Shown: positions 50,916 to 60,510, counted from the first letter of the stretch. The stretch: 64,000 nucleotides of DNA from JAGLOK01 sp963676355 (GCA_963676355.1 OY781093.1:124001-188000), one strand, 5' to 3'. Translations and numbers: made by a program. The notes: a model not told the origin generated them from the sequence alone.

Positions 50916-52592
50916 ATGGCAACAAGAAAACCTAAAAGACGTGCCAGCAACGGCAAGAAGCCTTCTTCAAAGAAGAGGTCTTCAACAAGAGCCACACATA
51001 AAAAAGGCAGCGCTCGTTTAGTATTTATACTTATCATTCTGGCGGTATTTATTGCCGGAGGACTCTATTTTGCTAATATTGCAAAAGAGCTTAACAAAGA
51101 AGAGATTATAAAGGGTGTCAAAGTCGACGGAATCGATGTTTCAGGCATGACCAAAATCGAAGCCTACAGTGCAGTTCAACAAGCTGCAGAAGAAAAACTT
51201 GCAAAGATTCAGATTACATTCCGCTATCACGACAAGGAGTGGAACTTTGATGCAGAAGACCTTCAAGCAAACATCGCTTTTGACAAAGTGGTTGAGGAGG
51301 CCTATAACACAGGCAAAGAAGGATCTCTTATTGATAAATATAAAGCTGTTCAGCAAACCCAGCTTGAGGGCAAGGAATATAAGTCCTCTTTTATGGTGGA
51401 CAGGCAAGTGCTGGTTGACGCACTTGAAGAAGTCAAAAAAGAAATCGATCAGCCTATGGAAGAACCCAAGCTAGAATTTAATCCGGAAGGCATCGGCTAC
51501 GAAGAGTTTGACAATCCCGAATTTGACGAAGTGGCAGCTATGTTTACAATAACTGAAGGCAAAGTCGGATATGCAATGGACTATGACAAAGCTCTTCAGG
51601 ACTTAAACGCACAGCTTGAAGACGGCTGGACAGCAGATATTGAGCTTTCAGTTGAAAAGTCACATCCAACAAAAAGCGTGGAAGAGCTAAAACAATGCAC
51701 CACGTTGGTGTTTCATTCATCCAGCTATCTTAACAGTACAAAAAGACAGAATTTAAATCGTAACCATAACATAGAAAAAGCAATCGGCTTTTATAAGGGA
51801 CTGGTTGTTGAACCTGGAGATATCATCTCATACAACACACTGCTTGGCGAAAGAACTCTGGATACAGGTTGGCTTGAAGCTCCTACAATTGCTCGTGACA
51901 AAACCCTTAAAGATGAAGTCGGCGGCGGAATATGTCAGTCTGCAACTGCTATATTTAACGCAGCTTTCACGGCAGGTGCTAAAATCATTGAAGTTAACCC
52001 TCATTCATGGGCGGCATATTATCATGACTATGGCTATGGTATGGATGCAATGGTAAACTGGGGAACAAGCGACTTTGTGTTCCAAAACAACTCCGAATAT
52101 CCTATGTACTTCAATACATACTTTTGGTATGACTCAAGCGGAAGACCGGGCTATGTTGATGTTGATGTATATACAATGCCACAAAAAGACACTGATGGAA
52201 CCATTCTTTATATAAGGGCTGACCCAGAAGAGACTCGTCGAGAGTCCCCTCCTGAAATGGAATATGTTGAAGTCGATGAAGCAACCGCTGCATCTGATTA
52301 TCCACAGGCTGAATGGGAATATGATGCTGCACTGAAAAAGATGGTGTTTAAAATGATTACACCCAGAGACTTGGTTGAATATACAGTTGACAGAGTTTGG
52401 TATAAAGACTGCGAAGAATCAGAAGACAAAGGAATCTGGGAAGGTGGAACAGAAGTCAAGCGCGAATACTCGCATACCCACCTTTATAAAGCAATACAAG
52501 GCAAAACAATTGTAAAGCCAACACCGACCCCCGCTCCCACAGCAGTCCCAACTGCAACCCCCGCTCCTACTCCTGTGCCTGCAAGCGGCTGA
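50916..52592 (+). CDS. VanW family membrane protein, paralogue 2
   Basis: The product is 558 residues with the same plan as paralogue 1: a Lys/Arg/Ser-rich tail, a membrane helix at about 32-51, a PG_binding_4-like region starting GVKVDGIDVSGMTKIEAY and a VanW domain with VFHSSSYLNSTKRQN, GDIISYNTLLGERT and GGGICQSATAIFNAAF. The C terminus is a Thr/Pro-rich tail (PTPTPAPTAVPTATPAP). The similarity runs through the whole extracellular part, so the genes arose by tandem duplication. A strong terminator follows. Confidence 0.88.
   Translation: MATRKPKRRASNGKKPSSKKRSSTRATHKKGSARLVFILIILAVFIAGGLYFANIAKELNKEEIIKGVKVDGIDVSGMTKIEAYSAVQQAAEEKLAKIQITFRYHDKEWNFDAEDLQANIAFDKVVEEAYNTGKEGSLIDKYKAVQQTQLEGKEYKSSFMVDRQVLVDALEEVKKEIDQPMEEPKLEFNPEGIGYEEFDNPEFDEVAAMFTITEGKVGYAMDYDKALQDLNAQLEDGWTADIELSVEKSHPTKSVEELKQCTTLVFHSSSYLNSTKRQNLNRNHNIEKAIGFYKGLVVEPGDIISYNTLLGERTLDTGWLEAPTIARDKTLKDEVGGGICQSATAIFNAAFTAGAKIIEVNPHSWAAYYHDYGYGMDAMVNWGTSDFVFQNNSEYPMYFNTYFWYDSSGRPGYVDVDVYTMPQKDTDGTILYIRADPEETRRESPPEMEYVEVDEATAASDYPQAEWEYDAALKKMVFKMITPRDLVEYTVDRVWYKDCEESEDKGIWEGGTEVKREYSHTHLYKAIQGKTIVKPTPTPAPTAVPTATPAPTPVPASG
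51714..51781 (+). repeat. Near-identical tract shared with VanW paralogue 3, copy 1
   Basis: These 68 bases encode HSSSYLNSTKRQN and the following NRNHNIEKA, and match 53411-53478 at 65 of 68 positions by direct reading. Flanking sequence is far more diverged. Confidence 0.9.
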
Positions 52593-52622
52593 TGGAGCAA
52601 GCGGTTGAAAAACTAAAATCAT

Positions 52623-52650
52623 AAGCCTGTACGCTATGTGCAGGCTTTTT
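52623..52650 (+). terminator. Rho-independent terminator after VanW paralogue 2
   Basis: AAGCCTGTAC (52623-52632) pairs with GTGCAGGCTT (52638-52647), followed by a short T run. Confidence 0.85.
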
Positions 52651-52720
52651 GCTATTTATGTTATTGTTGTCATATTTCGCCAGACAGGTTATACTATATT
52701 AAATATTATTTGAGGTGAAT

Positions 52721-54202
52721 ATGACAACAAATCAAAAACGATTGATTACCATTTTTGCAATTATTATTTTAGCTCTTCTCATGTTCTTTTTTCCGATATC
52801 TTTTAGCAACAAGATTGCCAGAGGCGTTTATGTAGATGGCAGTGATTTATCTGGACTTTCAAAACAGCAAGCAGAAAATCTGCTCAATGAATATAGGTCT
52901 GTGCTTATGAATGAAACAATAGTCTCTTTTGATATCGGCAAGCAGAAAATTGACACAACATTTGCAGAATATTGTTTTGATATTGATTTTACCACCTCGT
53001 TGGATAAAGCATTTTCTATAGGCAGACAAGGCAATCTTGTTAAAAGAATAAATGATAAAAGAATGGCCGCGGCAAATCAGATATTCCTTGTGTCTGATGT
53101 AACCTATAATGAGATTTGTTTGGATAATATAGTCGCATATCTTTCAGATCAGTTTGATGTCATGCCAATCGAAGCTAATGTGATATTTACTCCCGAAGAG
53201 TATGACTTCTTTGCAGAAAACGCAAATCCGCAAACGATGTTTGAAATTACACAAGGCATTAATGGAAAAAACATTAGCAAAGAATCTCTGCGTGAGCTTA
53301 TAGTCTCCGCACTCTGCCAAAAAGAAAACACAACAATAGAAGTTCCATTTAATATCGCACTACCTAGATCCTCACTTGAGGAGCTAAGACAATGCACTAC
53401 ATTTATCTATCATTCATCCAGCTATCTTAACAGCACAAAAAGACAGAATTCAAATCGTAACCACAACATAGAAAAAGCTTTAGAAAAAATAAAAGGGCTT
53501 GTTGTAATGCCGGGAGATACAATTTCGTTCTTCGGCTTGATAGGTGAACCTTTGCCGGAAAACGGTTGGCTGCTTCCTATGGCGGACTTTTTTAACAAAG
53601 AATACTATCTTTCTTTCCCCGAACTATCCCAACCTGCCACAGCCATATACAATGCAGTCTTTCGAGCAGGAGCACAAATCATTGAAATTAATCATCATAC
53701 CTATCCTGCATATAGCAAGGATTATGGATATGGTATGGATGCGTACGTAAAATACGGCGAAAGTGATTTGGTTTTCAAAAACACATCCGATTATCCAATA
53801 TTCTTTGACGCCTACTTCTGTTATGATTCAATCGGAAGACCGGGCTATGTTGATGTAGATGTTTATACTTTTCCAATAGGTAAAAATATGTACATCGCGC
53901 CGATAAGCGAAATAGTCGAAACCATACCGCCGCCGCCTACAGAGTATCTTGAAGTGCCTCAGGAAAGCTATTCTTATTATAACTGGACATTCGATGAAGA
54001 TCTTGACATGTATACTTTTCAACAGACAGCACCAAGAGATGGATATATAGTTCAGACATATAAAGCCATATATGAAAACGGAGTGCAGGAATCGCCCGGA
54101 GTTTGGACAGGCGGAGAGCTTATATCAAAAGAAGAGTATGAAAGAATTGAATATCCTGCTCAACAGGGCTTAATATTAACAAAACCCGCAAATATTGAAT
54201 AA
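52721..54202 (+). CDS. VanW family protein, paralogue 3, with altered conserved motif
   Basis: The product is 493 residues from the ATG at 52721, with GAGGTG upstream; a GTG at 52715 overlaps that site. It has a short cytoplasmic tail and a membrane helix at about 8-27. The outer part follows its neighbours (GVYVDGSDLSGLSKQQAE; YHSSSYLNSTKRQN; HHTYPAYSKDYGYGMDAY), but the VanW GGGICQ motif is replaced by FPELSQ, losing the three Gly and the Cys. A loop insertion and shorter C terminus distinguish it further. It may have lost the ancestral activity or been retained as a binding partner. Reading frame is intact. Confidence 0.82.
   Translation: MTTNQKRLITIFAIIILALLMFFFPISFSNKIARGVYVDGSDLSGLSKQQAENLLNEYRSVLMNETIVSFDIGKQKIDTTFAEYCFDIDFTTSLDKAFSIGRQGNLVKRINDKRMAAANQIFLVSDVTYNEICLDNIVAYLSDQFDVMPIEANVIFTPEEYDFFAENANPQTMFEITQGINGKNISKESLRELIVSALCQKENTTIEVPFNIALPRSSLEELRQCTTFIYHSSSYLNSTKRQNSNRNHNIEKALEKIKGLVVMPGDTISFFGLIGEPLPENGWLLPMADFFNKEYYLSFPELSQPATAIYNAVFRAGAQIIEINHHTYPAYSKDYGYGMDAYVKYGESDLVFKNTSDYPIFFDAYFCYDSIGRPGYVDVDVYTFPIGKNMYIAPISEIVETIPPPPTEYLEVPQESYSYYNWTFDEDLDMYTFQQTAPRDGYIVQTYKAIYENGVQESPGVWTGGELISKEEYERIEYPAQQGLILTKPANIE
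53411..53478 (+). repeat. Near-identical tract shared with VanW paralogue 2, copy 2
   Basis: It differs from 51714-51781 at three positions, one of which changes Leu to Ser. A second exact 24-base match, starting CGGAAGACCGGGC, lies at 52139-52162 and 53833-53856. Confidence 0.9.
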
Positions 54203-54273
54203 TTCAGTGCGCCTATGACAGTAATATTTTGAAACTAAAATAAGTTTATATTTTTTCCTAAAACTAAATATTG

Positions 54274-54282
54274 TGATATAAT
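54274..54282 (+). promoter_or_regulatory. Extended -10 promoter of the tandem HD-GYP gene
   Basis: TGATATAAT lies 35 bases before the ATG at 54318; no consensus -35 is seen. Confidence 0.5.
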
Positions 54283-54317
54283 GACCAAAAAGCTAGGATT
54301 TAGGAAAAACTATAAAT

Positions 54318-55574
54318 ATGTATGGAAAAATATCAGTTAATCTGTTCGATATTGTACTATCCCTGACAGAACTTACCGACTTAATTGACACAGCACTTTC
54401 AAACCATCACAAACGCGTAGCTTACACAGCATACAGGATATGCGATCAGCTTGGATATTCACTCTCTGAAAAGCGCGAGATACTACTCGCGGGGCTTTTG
54501 CATGACATTGGTGCTTTTTCTATACACGAAAGGCGCTCACTGCTTGCTATAGACGGCGGCGCTGATCCATTAAGCCATGCTTTTAAGGGCTGCAGACTTT
54601 TAAGCGGATTCTCACTTTTAAACACGCCGGCACACATCATTAAATTTCACCATCTAAAGTGGGACAACGGCAATGGCGCTTACTATGATGGTGAAAAAGT
54701 GGACGAACGAAGCCATATACTCCATCTTGCAGACCGTGTCGCCATAATGGTTAAAGGCAATGAAGATATTCTTCTGCAGGCAAAGTATATCAATAATGAA
54801 ATACCCAAGATGAAAGGCCACATGTTTAAGAGTGAACATGTTGATGCATTTTTAAAGATATCAAAGCAAGAAAAACTCTGGCTTGATTTAGTGTATGAGC
54901 CTATACACGCGATTATTTCCCCTGTCTTTTCAGATGAAATGATATTGACACTGGACCAACAGACACAGATAGCAAAAATAATCGCAAACATCATAGACTT
55001 TAGAAGCCCCTACACCGCAAATCACTCGCGCGGAGTTGCTGCCTGTGCCGAGCACCTTGCAAGCCTTATGAACTTTTCACCGATGGAATGCCGAATGATG
55101 CTTATAGCCGGCTATCTTCATGATTTGGGAAAGATCGCAGTACCCAGTGAGATACTTGAAAAACCTTCCAAGCTAGATGTGGATGAATTCAGCATTATGC
55201 GCAGCCACACATATTATACATACAGAGTGCTAAACAAGATAAGGGCACTCCAGCACATAACAGAATGGGCAGCCTTCCACCACGAGCGTTTGGACGGAAC
55301 GGGTTATCCTTTCAGACTCAAGGAGGATGAGCTTTCTTTAGGTTCCAGAATTATGGCTGTTGTTGATGTGTTTACTGCCATAAGCGAAGACAGACCCTAC
55401 AGGAACGGGATGGAAAAAGCAAAAGTCATAAACATATTGAAAAACATGGTCAAAACTTCAGCTTTATGTGGAAATGTAACAAGCGTAATGCTAGAAAACT
55501 TTGATGATATAAACAACACTCGTATTGAGGCACAAAGAGATTCTCAATCAGATTATGAAAACCTAATAAATTGA
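54318..55574 (+). CDS. Tandem HD-GYP domain protein
   Basis: The product is 418 residues with two HD-GYP units. The first (about 22-165) has SNHHKRVAYTA, LLHDIGAFS and FHHLKWDNGNG, keeping metal residues but not the GYP triad. The second (about 225-395) is canonical: NHSRGVAACAEHLA, YLHDLGKIAVPSEILEKPSKL, FHHERLDGTGYP and ADVF-like VVDVFTAISEDRPYR. HD-GYP domains hydrolyse cyclic di-GMP or related dinucleotides. No membrane segment is seen, and no GGDEF or EAL gene is adjacent. Confidence 0.88.
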   Translation: MYGKISVNLFDIVLSLTELTDLIDTALSNHHKRVAYTAYRICDQLGYSLSEKREILLAGLLHDIGAFSIHERRSLLAIDGGADPLSHAFKGCRLLSGFSLLNTPAHIIKFHHLKWDNGNGAYYDGEKVDERSHILHLADRVAIMVKGNEDILLQAKYINNEIPKMKGHMFKSEHVDAFLKISKQEKLWLDLVYEPIHAIISPVFSDEMILTLDQQTQIAKIIANIIDFRSPYTANHSRGVAACAEHLASLMNFSPMECRMMLIAGYLHDLGKIAVPSEILEKPSKLDVDEFSIMRSHTYYTYRVLNKIRALQHITEWAAFHHERLDGTGYPFRLKEDELSLGSRIMAVVDVFTAISEDRPYRNGMEKAKVINILKNMVKTSALCGNVTSVMLENFDDINNTRIEAQRDSQSDYENLIN

Positions 55575-55733
55575 TTATTTACAAACATCACACCTTTAAA
55601 GCAACATTAGCTATATGATGATACAAAAATCGTCGGAAAGCGTATACAACTCAGATATATCACTTAACATAACGGCTTTTTTTTGTTATATTATATTTGC
55701 TGAATAAAGCAAAAAAGGATAGGTGTATAATTT

Positions 55734-56726
55734 ATGGCTTGGAGAAAAGACATTAAGATTTTCGCAGGAAGCACAGGCGAAGCTTTCGCTAAAAAAATGT
55801 GTGATTTTTTACGCATAGAACTTGGCAAATCAGAAACCATAACATTTTCAGAAGGTAATACTTTTGTACGCGTGCTTGAAACTGTGCGCGACACTGATGT
55901 ATATCTTGTACAACCCATTGGCTCAAAATCAAACGATGAATTCACTGAAATTCTCTTTTGGATGGACGCTTTCAAAAGGGCAAGCGCAAAATCTATTACC
56001 GCTATCATCCCCTATTTCGGCTACGCAAAAGGTGACAAAAAAGACGAACCCCGAGTATCAATCAGAGGCAGAGTTTGCGCAGAATGCATTGAGCTTGCAG
56101 GCGCTGACCGCGTTGTAACAATGGATCTTCACTCACCACAAGTTCAGGGCTTTTTCAAAATACCGGTAGACCATCTTTTCGGAGCTCCGATATTAGCACA
56201 GTTTGTAAGACACTTAGGCATAGGCGATGAAGACTTCACTGTGGTTGCCCCAGATGCAGGCTTTGTAAAAGAGGCACGCTCTTTTGCAGGGAGGCTGGGA
56301 GTTCCAACCGCTATTTGCGACAAGCAAAGGCAAGGACATGACGAATGCGCTGAAATACTTGAAGTCATTGGCACAGTAAAAGACAGAAACTGTCTGATAG
56401 TTGATGACTTCACCATATCAGGCGGAACACTTATAGAAGTTGCAAATCAACTAAAAGCAAGAGGCGCAAAAAAGATCTGGGCATGCACTTCCCATTCGCT
56501 TTTAAATGAAAAAGGCATAAAACGCATGGAAGCGTCTCCAATCGACATATATATCACAACAGATACAATTGCAAACCCAAATATCATTCAGTCAAAAATG
56601 ACTCATGTAGTCTCAGTTGCTGCACTTTTTGCAGAAACCGTACGCCGCATTCATGTGCGCGAATCCGTCAGCGTATTGTTTGACGAAGCACCTACATATG
56701 TGCTTGAAAACACCATCATAGACTAA
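55734..56726 (+). CDS. prs: Ribose-phosphate pyrophosphokinase
   Basis: The product is 330 residues. FSEGNTFVRVLETVRDTDVYLVQ, IPYFGYAKGDKKDEPRVSIRGR and TMDLHSPQVQGFF are the ATP- and metal-binding segments of PRPP synthetases, and LIVDDFTISGGTLIEVA is the PRPP loop. The flexible-loop text GDKKDEPRVSIRGR differs from the RQDRKxxxREPIxAK of Bacillus and Escherichia enzymes, indicating another branch. The product supplies PRPP for nucleotide, His and Trp synthesis. It has AAGGATAGG as ribosome site and is followed after 24 bases by a P-type ATPase gene. Confidence 0.88.
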   Translation: MAWRKDIKIFAGSTGEAFAKKMCDFLRIELGKSETITFSEGNTFVRVLETVRDTDVYLVQPIGSKSNDEFTEILFWMDAFKRASAKSITAIIPYFGYAKGDKKDEPRVSIRGRVCAECIELAGADRVVTMDLHSPQVQGFFKIPVDHLFGAPILAQFVRHLGIGDEDFTVVAPDAGFVKEARSFAGRLGVPTAICDKQRQGHDECAEILEVIGTVKDRNCLIVDDFTISGGTLIEVANQLKARGAKKIWACTSHSLLNEKGIKRMEASPIDIYITTDTIANPNIIQSKMTHVVSVAALFAETVRRIHVRESVSVLFDEAPTYVLENTIID

Positions 56727-56750
56727 TCCTGAAACTAACAAAGGAACATT

Positions 56751-59363
56751 ATGACACACAAAAACAACTCTTATCATCTTCTTTCCGTAAAACAGACCTT
56801 TCAAAAGCACAAAACAAGCCAAATGGGGCTTGATTCCTCAGAAGCTTCCAGAAGGCTTTCAGAAAATGGTCCTAACGTTTTGCCCGAAGGCAAAAAGGAG
56901 AGCTTTTTTCAAATACTTTTTGAGCAGCTTAAAAACGTAATGCTCATCGTTCTTCTTGGTGCGGCCATAATCTCTTTTGTGTTGGGTGAAATAACTGACG
57001 GCATTATAATATTAATGGTTGTGGTGCTTAATGTGTTGCTTGGCGCGATTCAGGAATCCAAGGCTTCAGAAGCACTTGATTCACTTAAAGAAATGTCTGC
57101 GCCGAATGCAATGGTAATAAGAGATGGAAGCGCTCAAAAAATACCGGCACGAGATGTCGTTGTGGGCGATGTTGTTTTGCTTGAAGCAGGAAGCTCCGTC
57201 CCTGCAGACTTAAGGCTTATCGAAGCTGCGTCATTATACGCGTTGGAATCAACCCTTACAGGCGAATCTGTACCCGTATCAAAAAACATAAAAGCTTTGG
57301 ATGACGAAAAGGCCGCTTTAGGCGACATGAAAAACATGGTGTTTATGGGCTGCTCCATAACACAAGGCCGAGGCACGGGCATAGCAGTTAAATGTGGAAT
57401 AGACACCGAAATGGGCAAGATAGCTGACAGGCTTGCAAACACAGAAGATGAAGTTACTCCCCTACAAAAAAACCTAAACAGCATAAGCAAAACTCTTTCC
57501 TTTGCCGTTTTAATCATCGCCGTTATAGTCTTTGCAGTAGGGCTATTATCAGGCAGAGAGATTTTTGACATGTTCCTGCTTTCAATATCCCTTGCTGTTG
57601 CCGCCATACCTGAAGGACTTGCAACAGTTGTTACCATTCTTCTTGCAATGGGCATGAAGCGCATGGCGCAACATGGTGCTATAATTCGTAAGCTTACAGC
57701 AGTTGAAGCACTTGGCTCAACTCAAGTGGTGTGCTCGGACAAAACCGGAACGCTTACCAAAAACCAAATGACTGTCGAAAAAGTTTATCACGACCTTAAG
57801 ATGCACGATGCCGGCAGCACAAATGATATGCTGTCAAAATGTATGGCCTATTGTAATGATGCAAATCTTCGGGATGATCTTTCTTCCATAGGGGATCCAA
57901 CTGAAGCTGCGCTTATCGACTATCTTGTGTTCCACAATCTGTTTGATACGGATGCATTGCGCTCAAGAGAGCGCGAAAATGAGATACCTTTTGACTCCAA
58001 GCGCAAGCTAATGACAGTGATAACAAGACAAAACAATTCTCTCGTTTCATATACAAAAGGTGCACCTGATATCCTAATTTCTAGATGCACAAAAGCGTTA
58101 GTTGATGGCAAAGTAGTTGAATTTACAAAAGAGCTAAAAGATGCTGCGATTAAAACAAACGCTGACCTCGCTCACGATGCATTGCGCGTTTTAGCCTTTG
58201 CATATAAACCGATTGAAAATGACGATGTATCCGATATATTAGAATCTGAAAGCAATCTAATATTTATTGGGCTGTGCGGACAGATGGATCCTCCGCGCGA
58301 AGAAGCTTTTGGCGCGGTTACTTCCTGCCTTAAAGCCGGAATCAAACCTGTGATGATCACCGGCGACCACATTGAAACTGCAAAAGCCATAGCCTCACGC
58401 ATTGGTATTCTGGATGAAACACGTATAGCAATAACAGGACGTGAAGTTGAAGATATGACCGATGAAGAGCTTAAGGAAAAGGTTTCAGACATCGCTGTTT
58501 TTGCCCGCGTGTCTCCCGAGCACAAAGTGCGCATAGTGGATGCATGGCAAGCAAGAGGAATGGTTGTTGCCATGACAGGTGACGGCGTAAATGACGCTCC
58601 AGCATTAAAGAGCGCAGACATTGGTGTTGGCATGGGTATAACGGGAACCGACGTTTCAAAGAACGCCTCTGACATGGTTTTAACAGACGATAATTTCGCA
58701 ACAATCATTAAAGCCGTAAAACAGGGCAGAAACATATACACAAACATTTCAAAATCGATAAAGTTTCTTTTAAGCTCAAACCTTGGCGAAGTTATAGCAA
58801 TATTTATCGCAACGCTTGCGGGTTGGCACATATTTTTGCCTATTCACATACTGTGGATAAACCTTGTAACTGACACCTTCCCCGCGCTTGCCTTGGGAAT
58901 GGAGCCTGCTGAAAAAAATATAATGACCAGACCCCCTCGCGACTCAAGACAACCCTTCTTCACAAAAAAACTCACGCTGGAGCTTCTTTTGCACGGAGCT
59001 GTAAACGGTCTTATTGCGCTGACTATTTATATTATTGGCCTTAAAGTTTATAACAGCCCTCAGGCAGCAACAACAATGGCTTTTGTAACGCTTGGCATGA
59101 CACAGCTTGTCCACTCGTTGAGTGTAAGGTTTGACCACAGGTCATTTTTCTCCTCACCGTTTTCAAACAAGTTTATGATATATGCTTTTCTAGGTTCAGC
59201 CGCACTTCAGATATCAGTCGCCGTTATACCTTTTATTGCAAATGTTTTCTCGCTTGTGCCTCTCACTCCAATCCAATGGACAATAACGCTCCTTTCCCCT
59301 TTTGTAATGCTGTTGTTTTCCGAGGCAGAAAAGCTTGTAAAATATATTGCCAGAAAAAAATAG
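56751..59363 (+). CDS. P2A-type calcium-transporting ATPase
   Basis: The product is 870 residues. The actuator motif is STLTGESVPV, the phosphorylation site SDKTGTLTKNQM and the hinge MVVAMTGDGVNDAPALKSADIGVGMG. Ion-site helices are M4 AAIPEGLATVV, M5 LLSSNLGEVIAIF and M6 WINLVTDTFPALALG, with Glu, Asn/Glu and Asn/Asp placed as in SERCA and bacterial Ca2+ pumps. It probably exports Ca2+; Mn2+ or mixed specificity is possible. AAAGGAAC is the ribosome site and no separate promoter is evident. Confidence 0.92.
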   Translation: MTHKNNSYHLLSVKQTFQKHKTSQMGLDSSEASRRLSENGPNVLPEGKKESFFQILFEQLKNVMLIVLLGAAIISFVLGEITDGIIILMVVVLNVLLGAIQESKASEALDSLKEMSAPNAMVIRDGSAQKIPARDVVVGDVVLLEAGSSVPADLRLIEAASLYALESTLTGESVPVSKNIKALDDEKAALGDMKNMVFMGCSITQGRGTGIAVKCGIDTEMGKIADRLANTEDEVTPLQKNLNSISKTLSFAVLIIAVIVFAVGLLSGREIFDMFLLSISLAVAAIPEGLATVVTILLAMGMKRMAQHGAIIRKLTAVEALGSTQVVCSDKTGTLTKNQMTVEKVYHDLKMHDAGSTNDMLSKCMAYCNDANLRDDLSSIGDPTEAALIDYLVFHNLFDTDALRSRERENEIPFDSKRKLMTVITRQNNSLVSYTKGAPDILISRCTKALVDGKVVEFTKELKDAAIKTNADLAHDALRVLAFAYKPIENDDVSDILESESNLIFIGLCGQMDPPREEAFGAVTSCLKAGIKPVMITGDHIETAKAIASRIGILDETRIAITGREVEDMTDEELKEKVSDIAVFARVSPEHKVRIVDAWQARGMVVAMTGDGVNDAPALKSADIGVGMGITGTDVSKNASDMVLTDDNFATIIKAVKQGRNIYTNISKSIKFLLSSNLGEVIAIFIATLAGWHIFLPIHILWINLVTDTFPALALGMEPAEKNIMTRPPRDSRQPFFTKKLTLELLLHGAVNGLIALTIYIIGLKVYNSPQAATTMAFVTLGMTQLVHSLSVRFDHRSFFSSPFSNKFMIYAFLGSAALQISVAVIPFIANVFSLVPLTPIQWTITLLSPFVMLLFSEAEKLVKYIARKK

Positions 59364-59383
59364 TTTTAAAGTTATAGCGCATA

Positions 59384-59392
59384 TGATATAAT
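59384..59392 (+). promoter_or_regulatory. Extended -10 promoter of asd
   Basis: TGATATAAT lies 26 bases before the asd ATG, within the 54-base gap after the ATPase gene. Confidence 0.55.
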
Positions 59393-59417
59393 ATCCGAAA
59401 TATTTACGAGGTGTATC

Positions 59418-60494
59418 ATGAAAAAATATAGAGCAGGAATAGTAGGCGCAACAGGTATGGTCGGACAGAGATTTATAAAACTTCTGGAAGATCATCCATA
59501 TTTTGACGTGACCGCCCTTTCAGCGTCACCACGCTCGGCCGGCAAAAAATATGAAGATGCAGTGAGCGGAAGATGGCTGCTGGATGGCGAAATGCCCGAA
59601 TATGTAAAAGACATAATGGTTTACGACGCACAGGATATAGATGCCGTTAAAGACAAGGTTGATTTTGTGTTTTGTGCCATAAACTTAGATAAAGCTGCAA
59701 CACGCGAACTTGAAACAGCATATGCAAAAGCTGAAATCCCCGTGGTTTCCAACAACTCAGCACACAGGGGCACACCAGATGTTCCTATGCTCATTCCTGA
59801 AGTAAACCATGCGCACCTTGATGTGATAGCTTCTCAGAAAGCACGACTTGGCACAAAACGAGGCTTTATTGCTGTAAAACCTAACTGCTCTATCCAGACA
59901 TATGTTCCGGCTCTGGATCCTCTAAAAGATTTTGGAGTCACAAAAGTTTTAGCATGCACATATCAAGCGATATCCGGTGCTGGCAAAACATTTGAAATGT
60001 GGCCTGATATGGTGGATAACGTCATACCTTACATAGGCGGCGAAGAGGAAAAAAGCGAGCAGGAGCCGCTTAAAATTTGGGGCGAAGTTAAAGACGGCAA
60101 AATCGTTAACACTGACAATATGAGTATAACAACTCAATGCATAAGAGTGCCTGTTACAGACGGACATTTGGCAGCTGTTTTTGTAAGCTTTGACAAAAAG
60201 CCTTCAATGGAAGAAATCAAAAAGCGTTGGGCAGAATTAAAAACTGTCCCACAAGAACTTGAACTCCCAAGTGCGCCGACTCCTTTTATAACATACTTCG
60301 AGGAAAATGACAGACCACAGACCAAGCTTGACCGTGACAACGGAAACGGCATGGGCGTAACAGTCGGAAGACTGCGTGAAGATACTCATTACGATTATAA
60401 ATTTGTATGTCTTTCTCACAATACTGTGCGCGGAGCTGCTGGCGGCGGGCTTTTAATGGCCGAACTTTTAGCCAAAAAAGGCTTTTTTAACTGA
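59418..60494 (+). CDS. asd: Aspartate-semialdehyde dehydrogenase (archaeal/fungal-type branch)
   Basis: The product is 358 residues. GIVGATGMVGQRFIKLLEDHP is the NADP motif, VKPNCSIQTYVPALDPL carries the catalytic Cys, and IRVPVTDGHLAAVFVSF the active-site His/Arg region. The long DAVSGRWLLDGEMPEY and SGAGKTFEMWPDMVDNVIPYI segments mark the archaeal/fungal-type subfamily rather than the common bacterial type. It makes aspartate-4-semialdehyde for Lys, Met, Thr and diaminopimelate. The gene has its own extended -10 and a good terminator. Confidence 0.93.
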   Translation: MKKYRAGIVGATGMVGQRFIKLLEDHPYFDVTALSASPRSAGKKYEDAVSGRWLLDGEMPEYVKDIMVYDAQDIDAVKDKVDFVFCAINLDKAATRELETAYAKAEIPVVSNNSAHRGTPDVPMLIPEVNHAHLDVIASQKARLGTKRGFIAVKPNCSIQTYVPALDPLKDFGVTKVLACTYQAISGAGKTFEMWPDMVDNVIPYIGGEEEKSEQEPLKIWGEVKDGKIVNTDNMSITTQCIRVPVTDGHLAAVFVSFDKKPSMEEIKKRWAELKTVPQELELPSAPTPFITYFEENDRPQTKLDRDNGNGMGVTVGRLREDTHYDYKFVCLSHNTVRGAAGGGLLMAELLAKKGFFN

Positions 60495-60510
60495 TATCAA
60501 ATCAACCCAT

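Noticed and set aside
49046..54202. Three VanW genes as a vancomycin resistance cluster
   Set aside because: No VanH, VanA/B, VanX or VanRS genes are present. VanW-family proteins are common in clostridial chromosomes without resistance.
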